Shown here: positions 34,501 to 45,357 of the stretch, in pieces
How the letters are laid out: each line of letters opens with the position of its first letter
How positions within the stretch are numbered: position 1 is the first letter of the stretch
Assembly: GCA_004431415.1 (NCBI GenBank)
Contig: QPMI01000242.1
Location: forward strand, 59,149 to 123,148
Origin: Cyanophora paradoxa
Lineage: Eukaryota; Glaucocystophyceae; Cyanophorales; Cyanophoraceae
Reading direction: 5' to 3'
Length of the DNA: 64,000 nucleotides
Translations under genes and position numbers: made by a program
Notes under the pieces: generated by a model
Told to the model about the DNA's origin: nothing
Database searches by the model: none
What the model saw: only the letters and a program-made list of their open reading frames with translations

Positions 34501-35045
34501 CGCTTGGCGCGGCACTGCTTGAAGACGGGCGGGGCGGCCGGCTCGCAGGCCATCGTGTCGAGCAGGCCGGCGAGGAGGCGCCGGCCGTCGGCGCGCGCCT
34601 CCGTGTGGCACGCACCGCACGCGAGCCAGACCTGGAAGACCGGATACGCGGCGCGCCGGGAGAGGGTGACTCCGAGTACAGAGTCGCGCTCACAGGACTC
34701 CTCTTCCAGCGCCGCGAGGCCCCCGTCCAGCGCCGCCGCGACCAGCGCCTCCCACGCTCGCGCCGCATCCGCCTCCGCGGTACGCACGATCCAGAAGCCG
34801 CCAGAGGCGAGCGCTTCGTGCTCCCACACTGGCACGGGTCAGCGCGCGGCCCCGCTCGCGGGCCGATGGCACGCACCGGGCAGCACGTCGCCTCGCATCA
34901 GATGCACGCGGCGGCGCGCGTAGCCGTCGAGCCTTGCGATGGCCGCTGCCACGTCTCCTGGCGTCTGCACCTCTGCGACGTGAAAGAGCGACTTGACGTA
35001 ATCGTTCTCCTCGCGTCGGTGCGCGTAGCAGCGCCATGGCGGCAT
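31575..35045 (-). CDS. 3'-5' exonuclease of the Mut-7/Nibbler/EXD3 type
   Basis: RNase D-like (DEDD) exonuclease related to C. elegans MUT-7, fly Nibbler and EXD3, which trim small-RNA or mRNA 3' ends. Start is the ATG at 35045 (MPPWRCYAHRREENDYV). The N-terminal half is helical, with WLACGACHTEARADGRRLL, a CxxC motif, and a long alpha-helical repeat-like region (RFPRLCELEEAAAVKAALY and following) as in Mut-7 N-termini. The catalytic domain is at the C-terminal side: LVVGLDSEWRHAKRTALVQL (DxE), then LGFSFASDLKC (second D), VERVLGRPLDKRPQ, NWERRPLPPAQLEYAALEC (YxxxE/D region; Glu occupies the usual Asp position). Several short introns change frame. The C-terminal tail after 31.8 kb is low complexity. 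Confidence 0.78.
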
Positions 35046-35391
35046 CGGTTTAGCTAGCAATAGCGCCGATCACTTCAGCATGTATGTTTCTCGAAGTGCA
35101 ATAGCGCCGATCACTGCTGGGGTACCGGATACCGACAACTCGCAAAAGCTCCAACACTCCGACAGTCAGGACCTGTCAGGTACCGGCCAGTGGCGCCCGT
35201 CTCGTGGGCGAGCCCCCCGGACGCGAAGGGCCTCAAGACGTTCAATCGCTCTCTATAACAGAAGAATAACGTCCGCTGCCGCCGACCGAGCTGTCGGGTT
35301 GTTTCTCTCGTTCGTAGGCAGCCCGCGAACGGATTCGCGACCTTGGGCTGATAGCGGAGCACCGAATTCTAATTAGTAGCCCGGTGGCAGC
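35046..35391. other. Divergent intergenic region
   Basis: Lies between the divergent starts of the exonuclease (35045, minus) and the GH16 gene (35392, plus), so probably contains both promoters. A short direct repeat (caatagcgccgatcac) occurs at 35058 and 35099. No core promoter motif is clear. Confidence 0.5.
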
Positions 35392-37862
35392 ATGGCCGCT
35401 AGGCCCTTGAACACGCCGACGTTGGGGGCGCCGCCGCCCCCGCTGCTGGACGACCCTCCGGCCCCCCCCAGCCTTGAGTCGATGGCGATCCCTTCGATGG
35501 ATGTCTCGTCTCCCGAGGGAGTGCCCGCGAGCTACGCGAACATGTGCGTGTTCGGTTAACTGCTCCGAGCCGCCTCGAAGGCGACGGTGACACGAGCTCC
35601 AGGTACGGCCACACGATGGAAACCCCATCTCCCTCGGCGATGGACCTGAACCAAGTTCGCGTGAACGTGTCGAACGCGCCTGGCACGCTGGGCGCGACGA
35701 GGCCCGGTCTGCCGGGGATCCCGGGCGCTCCCGCGCCTGGCACGCTGGGCGCGACGAGGCCCGGCCTGCCGGGGATCCCGGGCGCTCCCGCGCCTGGCAC
35801 GTTGGGCGCGACGAGGCCCGGCCTGCCGGGGATCCCCGGCGCTCCCGCGCCGGGCGCGGCGGGCGCTGGGAGGTCCGGCCTGCAGCCCTTGAGCACGACG
35901 GGGCCGGAGGCGCCGGACGGGGCGGGCGGGCCGCCGGTGCCGGGGCGGGCGCAGCTGCAGAGCGCGAGCGGGCGGAAGTTCTCGGTGTCGGGGCGGAAGG
36001 CGAGCAACCTGTGGATGGGGAAGCGGCGGGCGTCGCAGCTGGCGAGCGACTACTACACGAACGAGCTGCACCGGCTGGCCGTGGAGCAGGCGAGCCCGAA
36101 GTCGTGCTGGACGCCGGGCGTCATCATCTGCTGCATCATCGTCTTCCTCTGCGTCGCGGCCGCCGTGGTCGTCCCCTCCGTCATCCTCACGCGCCCCGGG
36201 AGCAGCCCGACGCCCTCGCCCTCGCCCAGCCCGACCCCCTCCCCCATCCCCATCGTCGAGACGCTCGTCTTCGAGGACAGCTTCGAGGGCAGCGCCCTCG
36301 ACCGCTCAAAGTGGAACGTGCGCCTCCCGCTGCAGCCCCGGCCCCGCTTCCCGCCCCCCGCCGCCTCGGCGTGCGACGGGCCGGTGGCAGGTGGAGGTGA
36401 GCGCGGCGGGGGGCGGCAACTGGGAGTTCCAGGTCTACTTGAACAAGGAGGCCTCGACACCGCCCGGCAACTTCTACGTGAGCGGCAGCAAGCTGCGCAT
36501 GCGGCCGACCCTCACAGAGAACCTCCCGCACAACATCACCCACGCGCCGCTCAACCTGACGGAGAACGCACCCGGCTGCAACAACAAGTACGGCGGCTGC
36601 TGCACGGACACCTCCAGAGCTTCCCTCGTGGACTTCGCTGGCTGCGAGAGGTCCGAAATTTGAAGTTCTACCGCTGCCTGAGTTCCGCGCCGGCGGGAGG
36701 CGCCTTACGGGGAGTGCAGGGACCCCGCCAAGCCGACGGATAGCCCGACGGGGATTGTCAACCCCGTGGCGAGCGCCCGCATCAACACGCGCAACAAACC
36801 CGGCGGCCACATCAAGTACGGCCGGGTGCGAGCGCCCGCACCGGCAGCGGCGGATGCGGCGGCGGCCTGAGGCGCGGGCAGGTGGAGGTGAAGGCGCGGA
36901 TGCCGCGGGGCCGCTGGCTCTGGCCGGCGATCTGGATGCTCCCCGTGAACGAGACGTACGGGGAGTGGCCCCTCAGCGGCGAGATCGACATCGCCGAGGG
37001 CTGGGGCAACCCCCGCACCAGCGGCGACGACGACATGCCCGGCGTCCACATGGTCACCTCGACGCTCCACTGGGGCATCGGCTACCCCTCGATGTACACC
37101 ATGACGCAGTGGACCCAGATCCGCCAAGCCTCGCCGAGCCCCGCCGACTTCGCCACGCAAGAGATCATCTACGGCCTCTACTGGGACGAGAAGGCGCCGC
37201 CCCCGCCCTCCCCCGCCTCTTGAGCGCCTCGCGAGCGCTGCCCACAGGAACTCCGCACGTACTACAAGCTCTCGGAGAACGACGTGCAAAACCCGATCTC
37301 TGAATTCAAATTCCCGGAGAACGGCTTCTTCAAATTCGCCGGGTCTCGCTGGCCCATCGGCAGCAAAGACCCCTGGGGCGGCAAGTGCGCGACGCGCCCC
37401 GCACCCCCGGGCGCACGGCGCGGGAAGCGCTGAGAGGCGGGCAGATCGAACGCGCCCTTCGACCAGCCCTTCTACCTGATCATCAACCTCGCGGTTGGCG
37501 GCACCATGGGCTACTGGTCCAAGTTCGAGAGCATCGGCCAAGCCGCCTGGAGCGGTGTCCCCCCGGGCAAGGTGCGCCATCCGCGTCCCGACCCGCCCCC
37601 GCTCGCTCCGGCCTCTCCCCCGCCCACCTCTCGCGCCCCATGACGCTCGTTCCCTGCAGGAGATGAAGAAGTTCTATGAGGCGAAGGACACGTGGAGCGG
37701 GGGGGCAAACGGCCAAGGCTGGTGGCCCGAGTGGCAGGCCCAGGGCTCCAACAACGAGTTTGTCGTACGGCCCGCGCCCCGCTCCCTTCCTATGTGTCCC
37801 CAATGCGCCCGCAGATCGACTGGGTCAAGATGTGGGAGCGTCGCCCCCAGACCTCCAAGTAG
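35392..37862 (+). CDS. Membrane-anchored GH16 beta-glucanase, Kre6/Skn1-like
   Basis: Nine exons (35392-35543, 35603-36317, 36391-36650, 36720-36825, 36882-37193, 37248-37384, 37445-37571, 37660-37764, 37815-37862) close exactly to 653 residues. The N-terminal about 223 residues are predicted cytosolic and include three perfect collagen-like units. A transmembrane helix follows (about 224-246, VIICCIIVFLCVAAAVVV), then a Pro/Ser linker. The luminal catalytic domain has SKWNVEVSAAGGGNWEFQVY, RINTRNKPGGHIKYGR, LWPAIWMLP and the GH16 signature EIDIAE (about 445-450, nucleophile and acid/base Glu), then PFDQPFYLIINLAVGG and a C-terminal WERRPQTSK. Type II topology and domain order match Kre6/Skn1, which act in beta-1,6-glucan formation. 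A role in storage or wall beta-glucan is inferred. The intron at 37194-37247 is GC-AG; the other seven are GT-AG. Confidence 0.92.
35678..35848 (+). repeat. Three 57-bp in-frame repeats (collagen-like)
   Basis: Unit encodes 19 residues (PGTLGATRPGLPGIPGAPA), repeated three times with only synonymous differences, inside the cytosolic tail of the GH16 protein. Near-perfect nucleotide identity suggests recent expansion. Confidence 0.93.
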
Positions 37863-39364
37863 AAGGCCACTGGTCATGGGTCGATTTCGACATATTAGGC
37901 CTTCTTCGATTTCTTTTCCTAGTACGATCCTCTAACGTAGTAATCTGAGAAGGCTAGAAGAGTGGTAATTTAGTTCTAGATTTAGTGAATTTCCCGTTGC
38001 ATCTGCATGCACGACCATCATGGCATCATGGCCATGGCACTGGCGCCGGCCTGCCCAGCTGCACTGCGGCAACGCCAGGCTGGCCATGGGGCGGCATCGA
38101 TATCATGATCATGATCATGGTGCCACGGTGTTCCGAAGTTCAAGATTGCAGGCCGGCGCCGGCGCCGGCGCGCCAGGTATATATCCGATGATCATCTGAT
38201 GAAGGTATATATGCGCATGCAGCTTGAGGCCTAGGAGGGGGAGTTCGAGGCCATGGGGGGCCGCCGGGACCGGGGGGCCGGGCCGCGGGCCGGGCCGGGG
38301 CCCGGCGCGCGGCCGGGCCCGGGGGCCGGGGAGGGCCGCGGGCGGGGGGGGGTGCATGCGCATGTTTAAGAATTTTTTATCGAACTCAGCTTCGCCGACG
38401 TCGACAATCAGATTCCGGCCCGCGCGTGCGCTTCATAGCCAGATCGAAGCACTTCTCAACCGTGGCAGGCAAAGTTGCAAACCCCGCGGCCGTGGGACCC
38501 GCTGCTCCATCCTGTCCTGTCATCGCCGCTTGCCGCAGTGCCGTACAAATACACACTCGGCTCTGTGGACTTCTTTTACGTTTGTGCGTTGAATTATGAA
38601 GGCCAACCTCTGAGCGCTTTGCAAGTTCCCGATCCGGCGTCACAGATCAGGCGCGTCAAGGGTTTCTGGTGAACCTGACGCGTTAGCGTCGCTCAAAGGG
38701 ATCTACTAGCCCGAACCTGACGCGTAAGCGTCAAAGGATGAGCGCTGTCCAGTATTCACTTTACCACGTGCCCGAGGCGGAGTTCTGGTGCGCTGCGGCC
38801 GCTTTCCCACACATACCGCTTTAGCTCCCACCTACATCCGTGTCTTAGTTTCTTGCCCGACTGACGCGGAGGTGCGCAGGAAAGCGCGTGTGCACAAGGA
38901 GTCAGGGACGCTGCAGCGGGAGCCGTCGACGACGCGGCTGGCGCGGAGCCCGCCGCGGGGCGCGGTGGCGCCGGCGAGCTCGTCGCTGGCGTACTGGCAG
39001 TCGGGCTCGATGACGACGAGCACGATGGATCCACAGGAGCTCTTCGCCCGCGCCCGGAAGGCCCAGCGCGCCAAGTCCCCCGCCGCCCGCCTCAAGGCCG
39101 CCAACCGCGTCCCCGGCACCCACCCCGCGCACCTTGCTCCCGCCCCGAGCCCCGCCCCGCGCCGGTAGGCGCCCGTTGCCGTCGGATCCGGAGCTGCCCG
39201 AGCGACCCAAGCGTCGCCGGCCCTGCCTTGCCCGGGCGTTTTTTTGGCCTGCAAGCGCGCGTCTATTCGCTTTTTCGTAGTCATGGTAGCACAGCAGAGT
39301 TGACACAGCAGTTTGAAAAAGTAGGAACGTGGGAGGGAAGAGAGGGGCGGGGCGGGAGAGGGGC
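37863..39364. other. Mostly non-coding; one weak reading frame
   Basis: 37980-38230 is rich in overlapping palindromes (gatatcatgatcatgatcatg; ggcgccggcgccggcgcgcc). 38257-38350 is a pure G/C block built on ggcccggg. A doublet gaacctgacgcgttagcgtc / gaacctgacgcgtaagcgtc sits at about 38671 and 38712. A plus frame at about 38779-39166 encodes a basic low-complexity stretch (MDPQELFARARKAQRAK) and might be an exon, but no gene can be built around it. Confidence 0.4.
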
Positions 39365-41075
39365 TCAGGGGGCGAGCTGGTCGATGCCGAGGTGGATTCG
39401 GCGGGTGAGGACGGCGGGGAGGGTGCGCGCGGAGGGGGCGAGGCGGGCGGCGGCCTCCTCGGGCGGCAGGCGCCGCACCAGCGCGTCCTCCCCCGCCGTC
39501 CATGGCCGCCGCTCCCGCCCTGCGCCCCGTCGGCGGCGGCCCGGGGGCGCGGGGCGGGGCGGGGGCGCGGACGGGGGCAGCGGCCGCGGAGGAGCTCGAG
39601 GGCGTCGAAGTAGTCGCGGGTGGCGTAGAGGGCCTCCACCGCCTCCAGCCCGCTCGCCCCCGCCGCCTCCCGTAGCCGCGCCAGCTGCCGCCCCGCCGCC
39701 CCCGCCGCCGCCCCCGCGGGGCCCGCCACCACGACCGCCTCGCGGGCCTCCCACCCCTCGTCCACGTCCGCGCTCGCCTCCGAGCCCGCCGACCCGCCCC
39801 GCCCCGCCCGCCCCGCCCCGCTCCCGCCCCGCCCTGCGCCCCCTCAGCCGGCCCCCGCCCCGCGCCACGCCACCCGGCGCACCTCGGCCGGTTCGCCCTC
39901 CTCCGCCGCCTGCGCGGCCCCTTCCACCCTCCGCCTCCCCCGTCGCCGCCGCCGACTCGGCCTCCGCCTCGGCCTCGGCCCCGCCGGCCCTCTCAGCCTC
40001 CCCGCCCCCGCCTCCTCCGCGCCGGCCTCCCTCCGCCCGCCCCGCGCCTCGGCGCCGGAGGCGCCCGCGCGCCCGCGGGTGCGCTTTGCCACGGGGACGG
40101 CCGCCTCTCCCGCCTCCTCCGCCTCCTTCTCCCGCCCCGCGGCCTCCCCGCGGCCGCCCTCGCCGTCCTCCTCGCTCTCGTCCGGGCAGGGCCGGGGGCG
40201 CTTGGGGCGGGGGAGGGGGAAGCCGGCGGGGCCGCGCGGCAGGCCGTCGAGGCGCGTCTTCCAGCGGTTCTTCATCGACTCCGCCGTGCGCTCCAGCAGC
40301 TGAGGTCCGTCGGCCCCCGCCGGGCGGCGCGGGGCGGCGGGGGCGGACCTTGGCGCGCTCGGCGGCCTCCCAGAGTGGCATGGAGCGCGGGTTCAGCTGC
40401 GGGTGCGCCTCCGCCCACCGCAGCAGCGCCGCATCCTCCTCCGCCCCAAACGCCGCCCCCCTTGGCCCCCGCCCGCCCCCTTCCCCTTCCCCGCCGCCCC
40501 GCCCCGCGCCGCCGCCGCCGCCGCCGCCGCCGGCGGCGGAGTGGAACGCGGGCGGGGCAGGGAGGGCGGTGCCGGGGCGGCGGGGCGGGCGTCGGAGCGG
40601 CGGGCGCGGGCCTCGAAGGAGCCGTCCTCGCGGAGGACGTACTGGCTCAGGTCCTGCGCCCGCCCCCTCGCCCCGGCCCCCGCGCCCCGCCGCCCCCCGC
40701 CGCCCGCGCACGTGCAGGATGTGGTCCCGGAAGCAGTCGTCGAAGAAGCTCACGTGGTACTGCGGCCTCCCGTACCGGTCCTTCGCTCGCACCATGTAGT
40801 ACGCGTACTGCGCGAGCCTCAGCGCGCCGCGGCGCACGGGCGGCTTCGCGCGCACCTCCGCGCGCCTCGCGACGCTGCCACCGCGCCTCTGCGCGCAGGC
40901 GCATGAGCTGCGACACAGAGCACCGAGCAGAAGGACGCGGCCGGACTTTGATGGCGTCCTCGTACGCCGCCGCGTCAGCCCGGCTCTGGAAGTAGAATTC
41001 CATCTTCTCTCCCCGAGACGCATCGGAGAGGAGCTCCCTGTCCTGACTCTCGTCGAAATGCGCGTCGCCCTGCAT
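39365..41075 (-). CDS. Rap1-like BRCT-Myb-RCT protein
   Basis: Architecture matches Rap1/TERF2IP, a telomere-bound protein. Start ATG at 41075. Exon 1 (41075-40947) and exon 2 (40888-40712) encode a BRCT-type domain: KMEFYFQSRADAAAYEDAIK, RRGGSVARRAEV, LRLAQYAYY, YHVSFFDDCFRDHIL, then DLSQYVLREDG (exon 3 from 40653). A single Myb-like domain follows: EEDAALLRWAEAHPQLNP, PLWEAAERAK, then LLERTAESMKNRWKTRL, with a 49-nt intron at 40300-40348. After a long acidic/basic disordered linker, the C-terminus has LEAVEALYATRDYFDALELL and WTAGEDALVRRLPPEEAAARL, resembling the Rap1 C-terminal (RCT) fold. One frame change in the linker between BRCT and Myb (about 40.5 kb) is unexplained (intron or indel). 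The identification is by eye only. Confidence 0.68.
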
Positions 41076-41170
41076 TGCCCGTTCGCCTCACGCGCTTGCC
41101 TCGCCGTCTGTTGCAATTGAACAAAACTCGGCCTGTGACACGCGTCTACGGGTACAGCCAGGGTTCGCCG

Positions 41171-41219
41171 CCCATAAATTATGGAAAAAGTATTCCATAC
41201 TTTTTCGAAAAATTATGGG
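41171..41219. repeat. AT-rich fold-back element
   Basis: Nested inverted repeats: outer cccataaatt/aattatggg, inner aaaaagta/tacttttt. Similar AT-rich hairpin sequence (cataatttttcccataattt) lies at 53202-53240 and a shorter relative at 50421-50445. It abuts the 3' target-site duplication of the non-LTR retrotransposon. Confidence 0.7.
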
Positions 41220-42497
41220 ATAATTTTTGCCCCCCCTTTCGGTTTTTTTTTTTCACGATTTGCATTAGCACACAACAACAACTACTAGGAGTTTCACATC
41301 GCCCAATTTATCTCTCCGACTAGATAACACTGAGGACCGTCGAGTGCTGTGCTCTGTCTAAATGGTAGGTTTGGTGCTGGGCTATCTGTATATCTAGCTA
41401 CACTGGAGGTCTGAAATAGGTTTGTAGCTAGCTTTAGCTATAGGTAGCTATTTATCTGTCGCTAGCGCTAAGTCTGATCTGCAGCTATTTTGATTTGTAT
41501 ACTAGGGTCCCTGAAAGTGAAAAGGAAAGGAAAGTAGCTAGGGATCCCGGCTCCCGTCTGCAGGTGTATACACCCCGATCGATTTTCGCTGCTCCTCGCC
41601 AGCCCCAGCCGGGTGGGCTACTGGCTCGCCTCCGCCTCCGCTGTCTTGGTGTTGCCTCCCCCGTGCCCCTTATGAGACCCCCCCCCAGATAGCGCCCATT
41701 TTATCCCTTCAGCGCGGCCTGGTCCGCGCCGTGCCCACGCCCCAATCATACCTGTTGGTGTGGTCGTACAGCTGCATCGCTTCGGCAGCCGCTGCCCAGC
41801 CGTAGTCCTCCGTCATCACTGAATTCGCACACACCGAGACAGTACAGCTAGTGATGTAACTGGGGTGTCTGACTGTGTCATGTCGAAAGGTAACAATTTA
41901 GGCTAAGGCGCAATGCTAGCCATCAGAAACCGGACAGGGTGGAGCTATTGTACTGAGGAAAGCGACCTACACACACCTAGCAACGCTACTTACTCCTACC
42001 TAGAGAGCCAAATCAGGCCAGAGCAACCATAACCCCCCCTCAAGACGTGGGAGCCTACAGGAGAGAACCCAGGTATAAGCGAGGATATGGGGTTGGAGCC
42101 GCGCAGCCTGAACTATAGCCCTCCATCTGATAGGGAAGATGCACACTAAGGGAACAAAGCCAGCTAACCCAGGGAGGGCCGGAAACCGGAGCCCGTGAGA
42201 GCCCGGGTGAAAACCGGCGGGCGCACAGCGTCGCCAGCCGAGACCAGCAAGCTGTGCTCCTCGGCCGAGAGATACCTCCTCCAGCTGGCGCGCGTGCGCA
42301 CGCGGAATCCGCTGCGGCGGGGTTGGGAGGCCCCGGGCCGCCCGAGTGCTCAGAAGCACATCGCCTCGCCAGGAATCCAAGCATCTGTGCGGCCGCGACG
42401 CCCACGGCCGCGACGCGGGCGTGCACTCACACGACCGACGATCATCTGCGCGGGCGCAGCGCAGGTCGCCGACCCCATAGCCGCGGGCGGCCGATCG

Positions 42498-45357
42498 CTA
42501 CCGCAGAGAAGTGCTTGGGCTGAACGAGAGAGCAGCTGCTAAAGCCGCCGCTGGTGTCCGCTGGAGTGGCTCGCCGAACCGACCCACGGAGCGGATTCCT
42601 AACGGACGCGCGGCTAACCAGCTAAAGGAGGGATGGAGGCGCCGCCGAGGCGATTCGCGGCAGCCGGAGAGGCGCCCAGCGGGCAGGAGCCCGCCACCTA
42701 CTTTCTCTCCAGGTCGGGGTACGCGAATCCCGTAGTCCTCCGGGGGACAGTTCAGCGATGCGTATTCCAGGTTTTCCCCACCGCCGCGGTGCCTGGACAT
42801 TAGCGCGTGGCACGCGGCGCACCGTTCTGTGCACCGCTCCTTGGTCGGCTGGCCTCGGCGCTGCCGGGATGGCCCTGCCGCGGATTGATCAGACTCGCCT
42901 GCCGCCTCGCGGACGCGCGCCTCGGTGCGTCTTCGCTTCGCGCGGCGCTCTTTCATCACCTTCGTGATCCCGCACGCTTTCTCCCACTCAGCGTAGGCCT
43001 TGCAGCGGGCGGCCCACGTCTTGTGGGCCTGCTCGCCTATCGCCGTCGTCAGCTTCCGCGTGACCTTGGCCGCCAGCTTCTCGTCCGGGATCGTCTCCCG
43101 GACCATGTCGGTGAGGCCCGCAGGCGGCAATCCACGGAGCACACAGATCTGTGTTCGACGTTCTAGCGGCGTGAGCGTCGGCTCGTTCACGCGCGTCACC
43201 TTGAGCGAGTTGCAGAGCGCTTGCGGGAGCGACCGCTGGAGCGGCTTCGCGAGCGCACCGCTTACAACAGCTGATATGCTTGCTTCTGCCGCAGCGCGCG
43301 CTTCCACCGCTACCGCGCTGAGGCACGTGAGCATGTGCTCGAGCGTCTCCTCCGTACCAGCGACTAGCCTGGGCGGCCGGCAATGTCTTGCTGCCGTGTG
43401 CCGCAGAGCACGCACAGCCCGTTTGGGTTCACCTCGCTGTACAGCTCTGGCGCGTCCCGCTTGCGGACCAGGGCCGTCGCCACGGTACCCAGCACCAGTT
43501 TCACATGCGTACCCCGGTAGCAGTTGCTTTCCCGGCTCACCCCGACGCGGCGGGGTCCCATCGCCATCTGATCGTACACAGCGCCGTGATCGACCGGCTC
43601 CCGCAGCCACTGGCCTGCCTGCGCCTGATTCGACCAGGCGAAGTGCGTATGATGCGCATGCAGCACTGCGGCGTGCCTCCGGGGATCGCCTTCGACCCGC
43701 CTCGCGGCTCCGTCCGACCCCTCGATCGTCAGGACCGCCGGCATGCTGAACTCCGGCGGCAGGAAGATGCCCTCATCGATCTCCGGCTGGTCGAGCTCCC
43801 TGGCGAGCTTCGCGGCGGCGTCGGCACGGTTGTTCATCTCATCAGTGCCGTGCGCTTTGACCTTGACTAGCTCGATTTCCCGGCTGTGCTCACGCTTCGC
43901 CAGGATGGCCCGGAATCTGGACCAAGCGTAGAGCTCGGCGCTGCACGGGTGGCGGACGTAGTCGCGCGCGTGCTTGTGGTGCGCATTCTGAACGAACTGT
44001 TTGTACCACGTGCAGACGTTCTGACTGTCCGTGTGCAGCCGCAGACCTGTAGGCGCGAGCACGTCGGCGACGATCGCCGCCTGGAGCTCTGCCTTGTTGA
44101 TCTCCTGGAGGCCGCGGAGCCGGCCGTACAGCGTGGACTCCTCTCCTTCCGGATTGAGGGGCGCAACATCCGGTGCGCGGGCCGGAATCACTATTCCAAA
44201 CCCCGCTCGGGCATCCGCTGTCTGACCGGCCCCCAGGCTCCCGTCCGTCCAGATGTTCAGCTTTCCTTCCGTCTCGGCGTACCGAGCGAGTTGTTCCGTC
44301 TCTGCCTTGGGCCACACTTCCAGCAGGTGCTGCCAGTAAAAGTTTTCGGTCCCGCCGTGCTGCAGATCGCGTGTCCATGTCTTGGGCCCCCCGCCCGTGT
44401 AGTAAAGGTCGCGCCGTTCCGCAGATTTCGACACGGGGCGGGCCTCGTCCCTCGGCTCCGTGCTCGGCGCCGCCGCGGCCGCCGCGTCCAAGGCTACGCG
44501 CAGGTCCTCCTCGGCCTCGGGGCTCAGCTCCTCGCGGAGGAAACGTGGGTCCTCGTCCTGGACCGCCTTCACGCGGGCCTGGCGGAGGAGCTGCTGGCGT
44601 CTCTCGTCTTCATTCAGTCCGGGATCGTAGTACTCGAGCGTCATCCGCCCAGCGGCCCCTTGCGCCCTCGTCGCGACTTCGTCTCCCGGCTCTCTCCGGC
44701 GACTAGATACGTCTCGGGTTCGCCGCCCAAGCTCAGGAGGGTGTCCTCTTCCTCCCACCAACCCTCACCGTTTGTCCAAGGGCCGTCGCACTGACTCATT
44801 TCCGGGCAGCGTGCCGGGATCGGGTGCTTACACCGCTCGTCGTGGTGCCAGTACATCTTTCCGGAGCCGGGACTGCCGTGTACGTTTCCGGGCGCCCCTT
44901 CACCTTCTCGTGCCTGCAGTGACCGTCGCACCGGCAGTAGAGTCCGGGCTCGCTCCCGTCGGCTTCGGGGTCCGCGCCGCTCGGTATCGGCACCCAGTGC
45001 TCAAGCAGGTATTCGAACGCAACGATGCTGCCCTCCGGCGCCCTCCCTCTGACTACCCGGCCCACGTAGGGCAATGCAGCTTCATCGTGGAGCGCCTCCG
45101 CCTCGAAGACGGCTACGAAAGTCCCCGGCGTCCACTTGACCTTGCGGGCCCCGCCGGGGAGCGAGGCCATGGCCGACGCGCGCGTGCCCGCCCTTCGCAT
45201 CGGGTGCCGCAGCTTCTTTCCGTCTACCGTGAGCGCGCCCACCAACTCTCGCCACCACGCAGGCTCGCTCTGCTGCAGCGTATCCTTGGGGCCTGCGTCT
45301 GCAAGTCTCGCCAGGTGCGCACGGTCTCGCCGTCCGCAGCGGTCACCGCATCCATCG
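42498..45357 (-). CDS. Retrotransposon RNase H and zinc-finger C-terminal region, frame-broken
   Basis: Continues the polyprotein in three frames. 45245-44796 encodes a stretch ending in CRCDGHCRHEK. 44761-43364 holds a complete RNase HI domain: NIWTDGSLGAG (Asp), NKAELQAAI (Glu), LHTDSQNV (Asp), KVKAHGTDEMNNRADAAA (His/Asp). It then reaches LCVLCGTRQQD, where the frame shifts near 43370 into TEETLEHMLTC, together forming a CxxC-HxxxxC zinc knuckle typical of such elements. The last frame runs to 42498 with a second Cys/His cluster (CTERCAACHALMSRH). Breaks near 45300, 44780 and 43370 mean this copy is probably not autonomous unless they are assembly errors. Confidence 0.85.

Noticed and set aside
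32543-34876. 777-codon minus frame and several plus frames over the exonuclease gene
   Set aside because: They run through introns. The plus frames are antisense shadows.
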